Shown: positions 7,368 through 17,203, numbered from the stretch's first letter. The stretch: 64,000 nt of DNA from CAVPFA01 sp963703655 (GCA_963703655.1 CAVPFA010000004.1:372001-436000), one strand, 5' to 3'. The notes: generated by a model not told the origin, from the letters alone. Numbers and translations are program-made.

Positions 7368-10182
7368 GGAGCCGGATCCCCTCGTGGTCGAAGTGGGCGT
7401 GATGCTCCATGACCTTGGCTAGGACACGGGTCCGGTCCGGGAGCAGGATCGTGACCACCGTTCCCGGTGCGGCCAGATGCCCCGACACGATGCCGAGGCA
7501 GATCGACCGACCGAGGGTCGGGGAATAACGGCTGGAGGTGATCCGGCCCTCGATCGTCGAGGAACCGCTGACGATCTGGCTCGCCTCGGGCGGCACCACG
7601 TCCGGGTCGATCGGCTGCAGCCCGACGAGGCGGGAGGCGCCTTCCCGCCGGCTCTCCCACACCAGCTCCGGCTTGCCGACGAAGTCTTCCTTGTCAAGCT
7701 TCACGAGCCAGTCGAGGCCGGCCGCGAAGGCCTGAGTCACGGCGTCGGTGTCCTGGCCGACGATGAAGTGACCCTTCTCCAGACGCATGATCCGCTGAGC
7801 CTCGAGCCCAAAGGCGCCTACGCCTAGGTCGCCGCCTTCGTCCATGAGGGTCGCCCACACGTCGAGGCCGTAGCCGGCGGGGACGTGGATCTCGTAGCTG
7901 AGCTCACCGGTGAACCCGATCCGCCACATCAGGCAGTCGCGGACCCCGGCGATCGTCCCGGTCCGCACGTTCATGTAAGCGAACGCCTCGGGCGAGAGAT
8001 CGACGTCGGTGACGACTCGGCTGAGCAGCTCTCGCGACTTGGGCCCGGCGACGTTGATGCTCGCGTAGGCGGACGTGACGGGAGTCACGTGAATCTGCCA
8101 GGACCGGAACACCGTCTGCAACCAGTCCTCGATCCACTCGTACACCGCAGCCGCGCCCGAGCTCGTGGTCGACATGAAGTAACGGTCCGGGCCGAGGTGG
8201 CCCGTCACGCCGTCGTCCAAGACGACGCCGTCCTCGTTGCACATGACTCCGTAGCGGACCGCGCCGATATCGAGCTTGGACCACTTGTTGACGTAGAGGA
8301 AGTTGAGCAGCCGCGGGACGTCGGGACCGCGCAGGTCGAGCTTGCCGAGGGGCGTCACGTCTATTAGCCCGACGTTCTCCCGGACGTTGCGGACCTCGGC
8401 CGCCGCGTCACCGTAGTGCTCCGGGCGGATCCACAGGCCGGCGACGATGGGCCGAGCCCGGTGCGACTCGTGCCAGGGCTGCATCGGCGAGTAACGCACG
8501 GGCTCCAAGATCCGTCCTGCGAGCGCGCCGAGGCTGATCGGTGCGTGCGGGGGACGCCACACGGTCGTCCCCGTTTCTTCGATCGTCTGTCCCGTCGCAG
8601 CAGCCAGCACGGCCACGGTGTTCAGGGTCTCGAGCTTGCCCTGCGCCTGGCCCATCGTCGCCGTCGTGTAGCGCTTGACGAGCTCGACCGAGTCGTAGCC
8701 CTCCTTCGCCGCCGCGAAGATGTCCTTCGACGACACGTCCTCGCTGTAGTCGACGAACCCGTGGGTGGAGGAACGGAAGAGAGCCGGGTGTGCGGCAGGC
8801 TCGAGGACAGGGACGTCGACCGAAGATCCGTGGCCGGCTCGTGAGGCTGCAACCGTCCCCACCGCCGTTCCGTGTGCGATCAGCTCGTCTGGGACGCCGT
8901 CACCTGCGATACCGCCGGCGACGAGTACGTTGGAGGGAAGGCCGGGCCCCGGGACGAACCGCGCGGCGTGCTCGGCGTAGATCGGCCGGTCCCCTGCCAT
9001 ATTCGTGAGCAGCGTGGGGGCAGTCCACCCGACCGCGGTGACGAGAAGGTCGCACTCGACCGTGGACCCGTCACCGAGATCGACAGCCGTCAACCCGCCC
9101 TTGCCTCGCGCTCGCACGAGGCGGCCGCCTGCGCGCGCATCCACGACCCGGGCGATGTCCACGCCGATGCTCTGCAGGTCGTCGGCGGCCGAGGTCCCTT
9201 CGTCGTTGGCCGTGAAGATCACTGCGCGGGCTCCGGGCTTGACGCCGAACAGGTTGACGAGCCGGCGGGCCGCCGTGCTCAACATGACGCCGGGCAGGTC
9301 GTTACCCTCGAAGACGTACGGTCGCTCGATCAGTCCGGGGGCGACGACGAGGGTCTTCGCCCGGGCCTTGATCAGGCGCTCCACGACGTGCGGGTTGCTC
9401 CGCTCGACGACGCCGATCCAGTTGTCGTCGTAGCGACCGGTGACGACCGAGTTGGTCAGGACCTCGATGGCCTCTTGTCGGGCCACGTCCGCGCGCAGCC
9501 GCGCGAGCGTGTCCAGCTCGGTCTGGTTGCCCCAGCGAAGATGCCCGCCGAGCTCGTACTCCTCCTCGACCAGCATGACTCGCGCCCCGGCGGCCGCCGC
9601 AGCGAGTGCCGCCGCCATCCCGGCGGGACCCCCGCCCGCGACCAGCACCTCCGGATGGGCGTAGCGCTTGTCGTAGCGCGCATGGGGCGACCCCGAGGAC
9701 ACGCGTCCACCGGCGGCAAAGCGCTGCAGCACCTTCTCGTAGTAGGGCCAGAGACGCTGCGGCTTGATGAAGGTCTTGTAGTAGAAGCCGGCACCGATGA
9801 ACGGGGCAACGACCTGGTTCGCGGCGAAGACGTCCATCCGCAGAGACGGCCACGAGTTCTGCGACCGCACGACCATGTCGGGCTGGACACGACGGTGAGC
9901 CCCGCGGACGTTCGGTTCGTCGTCGACCTGAACCGTGCACCCCGGATCGTGGTAGCTAGCGCTCAGGATGCCACGGGGCCGGTGGTACTTGAAGCTCCGC
10001 GAGAAGACGCGGACCCCCGACGCAGCCAGCGCCGACACGATGGTGTCTCCCTCGAAGGCGCGGTAGCTGGCGCCTTCCCAGTTGAAGGAGAACGCCCTCT
10101 TGCGGTCGATGACCTCGCCCGGCCGGGCGCCGACGCGCTCGCCTCCCGAGGGGGCCCTGGTCCGCCCCATCACTCGCGACAC
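7360..10182 (-). CDS. soxA: Sarcosine oxidase alpha subunit / N-methylglutamate dehydrogenase subunit C type
   Basis: A 940-residue large subunit, close to the usual 960-1000. Residues about 25-110 form the N-terminal Fer2_4-like domain (GDTIVSALAASGV, YHRPRGI). Around residue 175 is the NAD-binding motif VLVAGGGPAGMAAALAAA. The last 380 residues are a GcvT-type aminomethyltransferase domain (RENVGLIDVTPLGKLDLRGP, GFTGELSYEIHVPAG) that binds tetrahydrofolate. It works with the beta, gamma and delta subunits to oxidise an N-methyl group to methylene-THF. It follows soxD by 6 bp. Sarcosine is the classical substrate; N-methylglutamate is suggested by the neighbouring mgs genes, and sequence alone does not decide. 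Confidence 0.93.
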   Translation of the reverse strand: MSRVMGRTRAPSGGERVGARPGEVIDRKRAFSFNWEGASYRAFEGDTIVSALAASGVRVFSRSFKYHRPRGILSASYHDPGCTVQVDDEPNVRGAHRRVQPDMVVRSQNSWPSLRMDVFAANQVVAPFIGAGFYYKTFIKPQRLWPYYEKVLQRFAAGGRVSSGSPHARYDKRYAHPEVLVAGGGPAGMAAALAAAAAGARVMLVEEEYELGGHLRWGNQTELDTLARLRADVARQEAIEVLTNSVVTGRYDDNWIGVVERSNPHVVERLIKARAKTLVVAPGLIERPYVFEGNDLPGVMLSTAARRLVNLFGVKPGARAVIFTANDEGTSAADDLQSIGVDIARVVDARAGGRLVRARGKGGLTAVDLGDGSTVECDLLVTAVGWTAPTLLTNMAGDRPIYAEHAARFVPGPGLPSNVLVAGGIAGDGVPDELIAHGTAVGTVAASRAGHGSSVDVPVLEPAAHPALFRSSTHGFVDYSEDVSSKDIFAAAKEGYDSVELVKRYTTATMGQAQGKLETLNTVAVLAAATGQTIEETGTTVWRPPHAPISLGALAGRILEPVRYSPMQPWHESHRARPIVAGLWIRPEHYGDAAAEVRNVRENVGLIDVTPLGKLDLRGPDVPRLLNFLYVNKWSKLDIGAVRYGVMCNEDGVVLDDGVTGHLGPDRYFMSTTSSGAAAVYEWIEDWLQTVFRSWQIHVTPVTSAYASINVAGPKSRELLSRVVTDVDLSPEAFAYMNVRTGTIAGVRDCLMWRIGFTGELSYEIHVPAGYGLDVWATLMDEGGDLGVGAFGLEAQRIMRLEKGHFIVGQDTDAVTQAFAAGLDWLVKLDKEDFVGKPELVWESRREGASRLVGLQPIDPDVVPPEASQIVSGSSTIEGRITSSRYSPTLGRSICLGIVSGHLAAPGTVVTILLPDRTRVLAKVMEHHAHFDHEGIRLRG

Positions 10183-10188
10183 GGCGCC

Positions 10189-10455
10189 TCAGCCCTCAGG
10201 TCCGGCCGCGGGCACGCCCGTCGAGCGGATCTCGTTGGTCACCGTGTGGCGCTCGGCGACGAGGAACTTCCGGCATCCCTCACGGTGATACCAGTGCTCG
10301 GTCGTCCAACCGGCCGGGTTGGCCTTGGTGTACAGGTACTTGCTCCATTCGGCGAGATCGGTCGCGTTGACGTCCGGGCGGGGACTGGTCTCGCCGAAGT
10401 AGGCGAACTCGGCGCTGTTGCGTGGCCCGCAGTTGGGGCAGGTGATCAGGATCAT
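10189..10455 (-). CDS. soxD: Sarcosine oxidase delta subunit / N-methylglutamate dehydrogenase subunit B type
   Basis: An 88-residue protein beginning MILITCPNCGPRNSAEF at ATG 10455. It has the zinc-binding pattern of SoxD: C-P-N-C near the N terminus and H-x3-C (HREGC) later, with the conserved W-x-Y-L-Y and GWTTEHWYH stretches between. An upstream in-frame extension to 10545 would run back into soxB and lacks family similarity, so the internal ATG is preferred. The subunit is structural, and its zinc stabilises the complex. It sits between soxB (28 bp away) and soxA (6 bp away) in the standard B-D-A-G order. Confidence 0.92.
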   Translation of the reverse strand: MILITCPNCGPRNSAEFAYFGETSPRPDVNATDLAEWSKYLYTKANPAGWTTEHWYHREGCRKFLVAERHTVTNEIRSTGVPAAGPEG

Positions 10456-10483
10456 GGAATGCGCCCCGACGCCCGGCGTCCCA

Positions 10484-11839
10484 TCAGTGCCCGACCGCGG
10501 CCGCACCGCGCTCGCCCACGAGGCGCCCTTCGGGGAACCGGGCAAGGTCGAACGCGGCGATCAGAGCCGGGGTCTTGCCCGTGGCGGCCAGCTCGGCCAT
10601 CGCCTCGCCGGCCGCGGGCCCGGCCTTGAAGCCGTACGTCCCCCATCCGACGTCGACGAGGAACCCGTCGACGGGCGTCACGCCCATGACCGGAGAGAAG
10701 TCGGGTGTGATGTCGCAAAGGCCGGCCCACTGGCGAAGCACGCGCATCTTCGAGATCGACGGCATGAGCTCGAGGACGTGGCTGGCCAGCTCCTCGGTGA
10801 ACTCCAACGAGCCTCTCATCGAGTACGAGGCGTAGGGATCGGTGCTGGCGCCGAAGACGAGCTCGCCCCGGTCGGTCTGGCTGACGTAGACGTGCAGGCT
10901 GCCAGACACCACGACCGCCTCCAGGAACATCTTCACCGGCTCGGTGACGGCCGCCTGCAGCGGGTGGGTGATGATCGGCAGGCTGACGCCTGCCATGTCC
11001 GCGATCAGGCTTGCCCATCCAGCGGTGCAGTTGATCACGATCGGGGCCGACACCTCGCCCCGATTGGTCGTGACGCCCGTTACCCGCCCAGCTTCGACCG
11101 AGATGCCGAGCACCTCGGTGTTCTGGTGGATCTGGACGCCGAGCGCGTCGGCCGCTCGGGCGTAGCCCCAGTTCACGGCGTCGTGGCGGACGATCCCGCC
11201 GGGCGGGTGGTAGAGGGCTCCGAGGATCGGATAACGCGTGCGGTTCGAGGTGTCCATAAACGGCACGAGCTGCTTGATCTCGTCGGGGCCGACGACCTCC
11301 GAGTCGATGCCCTCGAGCTTGTTGACCTCCGCCCGCCAGCGCATCGTGCGCAGGGAGCCGTCGTTGTGGGCGAGGGTGAGGTGGCCGCGCTGCGCGAACA
11401 TGACGTTGAAATTGAGGTCGGCCGAAAGGGACTGGTAGAGGCGAACCGACCGGTCGTAAAAGCGCACGCCTTCGGGAGTCAGGTAGTTGGAGCGGACGAT
11501 CGCAGTGTTGCGGCCGGAGCCGCCGCCACCCACGTAGCCCTTGTCGAGGACCGCGACCCGTGTCAGGCCGTGGTTGGCTGCGAGGTAGTAAGCGGTCGCC
11601 AGCCCGTGCACCCCTGCGCCGATGACCACGACGTCGTAGGCCCGTTCCAGATCGTGCGATCGCCAGACCTTCGGCCAGTCTTCCTTCGTGAGCCCGTGCC
11701 GGACGAGGTCGAAGGCGGAGTACCGCTGACCAGGAGACCCGTGGCCGTTGCCGGCCCAGGCCTTGACCGTGCTCCAGAGGGAACCGTTGGTGTCACCCGC
11801 TCGCCGAGGGCTTGGTCGCCCGCCTTGGGATCGAACCAC
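10484..11839 (-). CDS. soxB: Sarcosine oxidase beta subunit / N-methylglutamate dehydrogenase subunit A type
   Basis: DAO-fold flavoprotein of about 450 residues. The FAD-binding motif YDVVVIGAGVHGLATAYYL is preceded by the family hallmark RYSAFDLVRHGL. GGIVRHDAVNWGYARAA is the region whose histidine binds FMN covalently in characterised enzymes. The C terminus reads VGWGTYGFKAGPAAGEAMAEL. I chose GTG 11839, preceded by AAGGGAG, which adds about 40 residues to the usual N terminus. Another frame from TTG near 11862 gives a plausible leader (MSIEKGAKWFDPKAG), so a small indel here is possible. A 19-bp palindrome lies 58 bp upstream. As first gene of the B-D-A-G set it carries the amine-oxidising site. 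Confidence 0.92.
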   Translation of the reverse strand: MVRSQGGRPSPRRAGDTNGSLWSTVKAWAGNGHGSPGQRYSAFDLVRHGLTKEDWPKVWRSHDLERAYDVVVIGAGVHGLATAYYLAANHGLTRVAVLDKGYVGGGGSGRNTAIVRSNYLTPEGVRFYDRSVRLYQSLSADLNFNVMFAQRGHLTLAHNDGSLRTMRWRAEVNKLEGIDSEVVGPDEIKQLVPFMDTSNRTRYPILGALYHPPGGIVRHDAVNWGYARAADALGVQIHQNTEVLGISVEAGRVTGVTTNRGEVSAPIVINCTAGWASLIADMAGVSLPIITHPLQAAVTEPVKMFLEAVVVSGSLHVYVSQTDRGELVFGASTDPYASYSMRGSLEFTEELASHVLELMPSISKMRVLRQWAGLCDITPDFSPVMGVTPVDGFLVDVGWGTYGFKAGPAAGEAMAELAATGKTPALIAAFDLARFPEGRLVGERGAAAVGH

Positions 11840-11896
11840 TTGGCTCCCTTCTCGATCGACAACGGCCGCTGTCAAGCTAACAGGGCGAGGAAACGT

Positions 11897-11915
11897 TGTC
11901 CACTGCAGGTGGACA
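11897..11915. promoter_or_regulatory. Palindromic operator candidate upstream of soxB (17-bp motif, site A)
   Basis: A perfect 7-bp inverted repeat, TGTCCAC and GTGGACA, separated by 5 bp. The 17-mer core at 11898-11914 (GTCCACTGCAGGTGGAC) resembles sites upstream of mgsA (12/17), the trimethylamine dehydrogenase gene (13/17) and the second glutamine synthetase. It lies 58 bp before the soxB start. On the plus strand it is followed by CC and six Ts, so a terminator for that strand is possible, but no plus-strand gene ends here. Confidence 0.55.
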
Positions 11916-11970
11916 CCTTTTTTCGACGGTGAAGCGGAGGCGGCGCCCCTCACCGCCCGGCGCCGGGCCG

Positions 11971-12795
11971 TTAACCCAGCTTCAACGCTCGTGCTGCCGC
12001 GCGCACCGCCTTCACCGAACAGACGCCCACTGGCCGGCCGTGAGTGACTTGGCAGATCGCGGCGGTGAGGTAGTTCGCGGTGCCGATGATGTCCTTTGCG
12101 ACCCGCGACGACGCTCTCGCAAGGTCGGCTGCCACCTGGATTTGATCGAGGCCGGCCAACGCGCCCGGGTCGTAGCCCGGACCGAGGACGAACACCTCGT
12201 TGCCGATGTCCAGGAAGGGGAAGCTCTCCGGGTCGCCGTAACGGGCGTAATAGCGCGCCCACAAGCCTGACTCGACCGGCGTGATGGGTTGCAGGTCCGT
12301 CCGTGTACCCGGCCCATGGGTGTCGTTGCCCTCCCGCTCGACGGTGACGAAGCTCAGATACGGGCTCGAGAAACGGGAGCCGTAGAAGGTGAACGTCGGC
12401 GTTCTCGGGTCGTTGTCCCACGGCGACGACGTCGTCTCGCGAAGCCCCGAGAACGTCCCGAACCGGTCGAAGGCCATAACGACTGGCCACCGCAAGGCCG
12501 CGGAATACGGACAGAACTCTGCGCCGATGAACAGCGCCGCCGGCCTGTTCTCGAGCCGGAGAGCCGGTTCGCCCTTGGCGACGAACGGGACCTTCACCGA
12601 CGCCGGCAGGCCGACGGCGTCCTGCTCGAGCGCAGTGACGCTCCGGATCTCCCCGAGGACCGTGGCCGAAGCCGGGCTGAGCTTCGGTGCAACGGCGTTG
12701 CCGACGATGAGCGAGTGCGTGACCGAGGCCGCCGCCACCGCCGCGAGTACGACCGCGATCGCGACGAGGGGGCGGAAACGGGTGCCCTGCGCCAA
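11971..12795 (-). CDS. DUF929 family membrane-anchored thioredoxin-like protein
   Basis: A 274-residue protein with one N-terminal membrane segment (LVAIAVVLAAVAAASVTHSLIV), so the body faces outward. The body matches the DUF929 family: PAALFIGAEFCPYSAALRWP places a single cysteine in a CPYS motif where thioredoxins have CxxC, followed by the family stretches GTFSGLRETTSS and TFTFYGSRFSS. The lost second cysteine argues against ordinary disulfide exchange. Its biochemical role is not known to me. It lies between a UspA-like gene and soxB on the same strand, about 130 bp upstream of soxB, and its relation to amine catabolism is unclear. Confidence 0.85.
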   Translation of the reverse strand: MAQGTRFRPLVAIAVVLAAVAAASVTHSLIVGNAVAPKLSPASATVLGEIRSVTALEQDAVGLPASVKVPFVAKGEPALRLENRPAALFIGAEFCPYSAALRWPVVMAFDRFGTFSGLRETTSSPWDNDPRTPTFTFYGSRFSSPYLSFVTVEREGNDTHGPGTRTDLQPITPVESGLWARYYARYGDPESFPFLDIGNEVFVLGPGYDPGALAGLDQIQVAADLARASSRVAKDIIGTANYLTAAICQVTHGRPVGVCSVKAVRAAARALKLG

Positions 12796-12804
12796 GGCGC
12801 CAGC

Positions 12805-13296
12805 CTACGTCTCGGAAGGGCGCCGCTCTAGGACGCGGACCTCGACCGCCTCGCCCAGGCGGCGCCGTAGTGTCGAGGCGGGATCTCCCTCGACCAGCCT
12901 GCGAAGCCGGCTGCCCTCCGGCGGCACGAGCACCACAGAGCGGACCGAGTAGCGGACGGCGGCGCGCACGAAGGTCTTGCCAACGTCGCGGGTTGCAACG
13001 ATCTCGCCTTCCACCTTGCCACCCGCACGCTTGATCCTCTCGACAGCGTCAGCGACGATGTCCTCCTGGACCTTCACCTCCCGTTTGCTCGGCAGGAGCC
13101 CAGGATGCTGTATGCCGAGTGCCGTCCCGTAGATCTTGGCGATCGAGAGCACCCTGATCGGCTCGCCTCCCGCGGCGGCGACTGCCGCTGCCACCGCCTC
13201 ATCGCTGAACTCGAGACCCGGCGACGCCAACAGGACCGCCGCCGGCCGAGGCTTCGGCGGGGCCGGCGTGCCGCGGGGGCGCCCGAACGGGTTCAC
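12805..13296 (-). CDS. Universal stress protein-like (UspA fold) protein
   Basis: A 163-residue protein with an alternating strand/helix pattern. It has a first strand AAVLLASPG, a second strand IRVLSIAKIYG and a late strand RSVVLVPPEGS, consistent with a UspA/HUP fold. The ATP-binding signature G-x2-G-x9-G-S is not recognisable, so it may not bind ATP. It precedes the DUF929 gene by 9 bp and probably shares its transcript. It is one of four UspA-like genes scattered among the amine genes of this window. Its function is unknown. Confidence 0.65.
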   Translation of the reverse strand: MNPFGRPRGTPAPPKPRPAAVLLASPGLEFSDEAVAAAVAAAGGEPIRVLSIAKIYGTALGIQHPGLLPSKREVKVQEDIVADAVERIKRAGGKVEGEIVATRDVGKTFVRAAVRYSVRSVVLVPPEGSRLRRLVEGDPASTLRRRLGEAVEVRVLERRPSET

Positions 13297-13378
13297 TCAG
13301 TGGAGACTAGGAGACGGGGGCGACAGGTCCATCGCTGAAAGGCCCGGCGGTGCACCGCCAGTCGACCGGCGTGGCCGG

Positions 13379-14907
13379 CTAACCGGCGGCGTCGCTCATG
13401 ACGGCTGGCGGCGGGCTACGCCGGGCTTCGGCACGGTCGCGGGACTTGCGCCACCACCAGAGCGGGAACCACGCCAGCACGACGGCCCAACCGATGAAGA
13501 ACTGCGGCAGCTCGTTGCCCGAGCCGACGGCACAGCCGTGCAGGGAGCACAACGGGATTCCCCAGGCCCAGGCGATGAAGTAGAACACGGCGACGAACAG
13601 CGCCACGTACTTCATCCACTCGGGAAGGCGGAACGGACGGGGCAGGTTCGGGTACCAGCGTCGGAGGAAGTAGTAGCCGACCATCACGGGCACGAACGAG
13701 CCGACGTAGCCGACGTTGCTGAAGATGTAGATGACCGCAGGGGCACCGAAGCCGATGAGCACGATGTTGAGCAGGACGTTGAGTGCCATCGAGAAATCCG
13801 GCACGTTGTGCCGGTTCCTGTGGGTGAAGATCTTGGGCAGGTCGCCGTCCATCGCGGACTGGTACAGCGAGCGCGCCGCCCCATGATCGCGTTCAGGCTA
13901 GACAGCAAAAGCGCGATGACGAGAACCACGTCCACGGCGTCCTGCAGCCATTTCACGTCGAATACGTGCAGCATGAAGCCGCCGAAGAGGGCGCCTGGAT
14001 CGGCGGCGGTCGCCTGGATGGCCGAGAGGCCGAGCACGCCGAAGAACACGAGCGGGATGACGGTGTAGATGAACACGCCGTAGCCGCCCTCGAGGCTCAT
14101 CGCGATCGGGGCGTCGCGCGACGGGTTCCTGCACTCGCCGAGGTAGCAGGCGGCAGCCTCCATCGCGATCACGTTCCAGGTGAGAAGAGCCGTGTACTCG
14201 AGGAACAGCGTCCAGCTGTGCATCGTGAAGAACCCGTGGCCCCCCGGCGTCGTGAGCGGCCAGATGTTCCCCCCGTGGAAGACCACTGGGTGGAAGATCG
14301 GCGAGATCGCCAGAAACGTGAGGGGGATCATCGAGGTGAGCCCGAGGATGGTCGCGAAGGCGGTCCCGAGCCGGATGCCGAGGTACGAGGGGACGAACAA
14401 GAACAAACAGATGATGGTCCCGATGACGAGCGAGAAGACCGGGATCGGCACGGCGCCGGCCATGAACTTGATCGTGTGTTGGATGTTGACGTTGAACAGT
14501 GTCGCGAGGATGCCGCCGATGAGGATGTTGTTGACCGCCATGACCGGCCACCAGCCGAGCCAGTACATCCACGAGGTGACGCCGTTGATGATCGGGGAGC
14601 TCCTTGGGAAGCGGTCCTTGAAGGCGTAGTAGGCGTACGCCGGACATCCCCCCGTCCGGTCCGGGAGCATGGTCGCCATCTCCGCAACGCAGATGCACAG
14701 GATCGCCCCGGTGACGGTCACGAAGAAGAACTCCACGATGCCCGCCGAGCCAGCGCCGGCGAGCACGGGGCCGGTGACGCCGGTGACGAGGATCGTGCCC
14801 GCAAGGCCGACGACGAAGGCGCCCCACCAGTTGGTGCCTTTGGTGAGCTCGCCGCCCTGGTAACTGCCGACGTCGGTGGAGCTTGCGTTCTGCTCCCTCA
14901 TCGTCAT
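13379..14907 (-). CDS. APC-family amino acid/amine permease (one frameshift)
   Basis: An integral membrane transporter of about 510 residues with around 12 predicted helices. The N terminus (MTMREQNASSTDVG, then GTNWWGAFVVGLAGTILVTG) and the helix-1 motif fit the amino acid-polyamine-organocation superfamily. A missing G in a GGGG run near 13878 splits the frame after LSSLNAIMG. Restoring it gives the standard GAARSLYQSAMDGDLPK loop and the last helices, ending at 13379. The start could be ATG 14907, 14901 or 14925. It follows the glutamine synthetase-like gene by 68 bp, so uptake of methylamine, glutamate or a methylated amino acid is a reasonable guess, not proven by sequence. Confidence 0.8.
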
Positions 14908-14975
14908 GTCGGACAAGGTCCTCATCTCCCAACTTCCGCTAGCCGGACGGCGCCCAAGGCGCCGTCCGGACCCCC

Positions 14976-16334
14976 CTAGAAGAGCGTCAGGTAACGCTCC
15001 ACCTCCCATTCGCTGACGACAGAGTGCCATGCGAGGAACTCCTCGCGCTTGATCTTGGCGAAGTAGTCCACGTAGTCGCCGTCCGGGGTCTTGCCGAGGG
15101 CGTCCCGGAGTACGTCGTCGGCGACGAGCTCGTCCATGGCCTGCAGCAGCGTGGGCGGCATGGTGCGGATGCCTCGTGCCCGCACCTCCTGCGCCGACAG
15201 GAGGTAGAGATTGTCAACATTGGGCTCGCCCGGGTCCGTCGCCTTGTCGATCCCATCCAGCCCCGCGGCGAGCTGGGCGGCCATGGCGAGATAGGGGTTT
15301 GCCGATCCGTCACAGGCCCGATTCTCGACCCGGCCGCCTTCGGGCACTCGAAGCATCTGAGTCCGGTTGTTCCCGCCGTAGGTGGCGTACGCGGGCGCCC
15401 AAGTCGCGCCGGAAAGGGGAGCTCCGACGCCCATCCGCTTGTAGGAGTTGACGGTGGGGCAGGTGACACCCACCAGCGCCGTGGCATGGTCGATAAGCCC
15501 GCCGATGTAGTGGTAGGCCATGTCGGAGAGCCCGAGCCCTCGCGGATCTTCCGGATCGGAGAACAGCTCGGCGCCGGTGGCGGCGTCCCACAGGCTCGAG
15601 TGGAAGTGCAGGCCGTTCCCGGTCAGGTTGGCGAAGGGCTTGGGCATGAACGTCGCGGCCATCCCCGACTGGTGCGCGACGGTGTGGATCATGTAGCGCA
15701 AGAAGATGAGGCGGTCGGCGCTCGTCAGCGCGTCGGCGTAGGCGAAATTCTGCTCGAATTGACCGTTCGCGTCCTCGTGGTCGTTGGCGTAGTTCGCCCA
15801 GCCGAGCCGGTTCATGTACTTCGAGATGGTCGTCAGGTGGCCGTACATCCGGGTGAGCCCCTTCGCGTCGTAACACGGCGCTTCGGAGACGTCGAGCGGA
15901 TCGGCAATCTCGATGCCGCCACCGGGAAGTCGGCGAACGAGCGAGTATTCGGCCTCGCAGCCCACGTTGTAGACCAGGCCCCGGTCCTCGGCGCGCTTCA
16001 GCATTCGCTTTAGGATCACCCGCGGCGTGTACGGCCACGGCTCGCCCTCGACCGCGATGTCGCACTGCACGACGGCGAGCCCCGGCTGCCACGGCACCAG
16101 GGTGTAGGAGGCGGGGTCGGGGACGGCGATCATGTCCGGGTTTGCGGGCGACTGGCCCATCGGGCCGGCCGCGAAACCGGCGAAGCCGGCGCCGCCGCCC
16201 ATGAGGACGTCGAAGGCCTCGATCGGCACCATCTTGGCGCACGGCTTGCCGTGCATGTCGACAAACATGGCGAAGAAGAACTCGACGCCATCGGCGTCGG
16301 CTTTCGACCGAAGATCGTTCTCCGCCTCGGACAT
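14976..16334 (-). CDS. Glutamine synthetase family protein, probable gamma-glutamylmethylamide synthetase
   Basis: A 452-residue single-domain ligase of the GlnA superfamily, close to the length of characterised gamma-glutamylmethylamide synthetases (about 444). Start ATG 16334 follows GAGGGGGG. Active-site blocks are intact: VGCEAEYSL, QFEQNFAYADAL, the FMPKPF loop, NGLHFHSSLW and NRTQMLRVP, with GSANPYLAMAAQLAAGLDGI near the end. It would join glutamate and an amine using ATP. Linkage to mgsABC and the sox/mgd set points to methylamine as acceptor (GmaS role). Ordinary glutamine synthetase or another gamma-glutamyl-amine ligase remains possible. The N-terminal adenylylation-type features of GlnA-I are absent. 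Confidence 0.82.
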   Translation of the reverse strand: MSEAENDLRSKADADGVEFFFAMFVDMHGKPCAKMVPIEAFDVLMGGGAGFAGFAAGPMGQSPANPDMIAVPDPASYTLVPWQPGLAVVQCDIAVEGEPWPYTPRVILKRMLKRAEDRGLVYNVGCEAEYSLVRRLPGGGIEIADPLDVSEAPCYDAKGLTRMYGHLTTISKYMNRLGWANYANDHEDANGQFEQNFAYADALTSADRLIFLRYMIHTVAHQSGMAATFMPKPFANLTGNGLHFHSSLWDAATGAELFSDPEDPRGLGLSDMAYHYIGGLIDHATALVGVTCPTVNSYKRMGVGAPLSGATWAPAYATYGGNNRTQMLRVPEGGRVENRACDGSANPYLAMAAQLAAGLDGIDKATDPGEPNVDNLYLLSAQEVRARGIRTMPPTLLQAMDELVADDVLRDALGKTPDGDYVDYFAKIKREEFLAWHSVVSEWEVERYLTLF

Positions 16335-16423
16335 GTCCCCCCTCAGGGCCCTCTGTGGACCTACGGACCGATCATCGCCAGATGCGATCTTCAACAGATT
16401 TAAGCTTCGCCAAAAGAGCTCCG

Positions 16424-17203
16424 TCAACTTGTGGCGTCTGAATAACTTCTCGCCGGCAGTCCCAGCCAAGCCTCGAACAGCCGGCGTGCCGAGCTGCCCA
16501 TCTCCTCACGTGCCCGGTCGAAATCCCGTGAAAGCGTCTCGAACCCGCCGTCGCCCAGGGTCGCCTCGAGCGAGGCGACGTAGGCGGGCACTTCTCGCCA
16601 TTCCTCGAGCATGTCGGCGGTCACCTCGAGGTGGAACTGGAGGCCATAAGCCGTCTGGCCGATGCGAAATGCCTGGTTGGCATAGGCGGCCGAGAGCCCG
16701 AGGTGGACGGCGCCGGCCGGGAGGGCAAAGGTGTCGCCGTGCCACTGCAAGACCGGGAAGCCCTCGTCCAGCACCGACAGCACCGGGTCAGCTCGCCCGG
16801 CTCGGGTCAGCTCCACCGCCAGCACCCCGACCTCGGGCACCTCGCCGGCCCGGACTGGCGCCCCTAGGCTGGCCGCGAGGAGCTGAGCCCCAAGGCACAC
16901 CCCGAAGAACGGCACGCCGGCACCGACGGCTCTCGCGATCTGTTGCTTCTCCTCGGTGAGCCACGGATGCCGGGCCTGGTCGTTCACGCTCATGGGACCG
17001 CCCATCGCAACGACGAGGTCGGCCTCGAGGAGGTCGGGGACCGGGTCACCCTCGTCGAGCTCTGCCCGGAAGACTTCGATGCCGTTGGCGAGCATCACTT
17101 CCTCGTAGACTCCAGGCGGTTCGCAGGCGATGTGCTGCAGGACGACGGCGCGCCTCGGATCTCGCCTCGCCTCACGACTCGTCACGGGATTCACGGCGCT
17201 CAC
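16424..17203 (-). CDS. Class I glutamine amidotransferase-like protein
   Basis: A 259-residue protein with the class I triad. The nucleophile elbow is FFGVCLGAQLL (cysteine near residue 104), and the histidine/glutamate pair appears in YGLQFHLEVT. It resembles stand-alone GuaA-like or gamma-glutamyl hydrolases rather than a fused synthase. Its start overlaps the end of the molybdopterin oxidoreductase by 4 bp, and the glutamine synthetase-like gene begins 89 bp later. In this setting it may hydrolyse gamma-glutamyl amides or act on surplus gamma-glutamylmethylamide, but this is inference. A second relative lies at 51314-52033. Confidence 0.82.
   Translation of the reverse strand: MSAVNPVTSREARRDPRRAVVLQHIACEPPGVYEEVMLANGIEVFRAELDEGDPVPDLLEADLVVAMGGPMSVNDQARHPWLTEEKQQIARAVGAGVPFFGVCLGAQLLAASLGAPVRAGEVPEVGVLAVELTRAGRADPVLSVLDEGFPVLQWHGDTFALPAGAVHLGLSAAYANQAFRIGQTAYGLQFHLEVTADMLEEWREVPAYVASLEATLGDGGFETLSRDFDRAREEMGSSARRLFEAWLGLPARSYSDATS

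Noticed and set aside
8872..10629. Long plus-strand open frame opposite soxA and soxD
   Set aside because: Antisense to conserved sox subunits with no family similarity or ribosome site.
11915..11930. Intrinsic terminator on the plus strand after the soxB palindrome (hairpin then T-run)
   Set aside because: No plus-strand gene ends here; the palindrome shares a motif with other promoter regions, so an operator is preferred.
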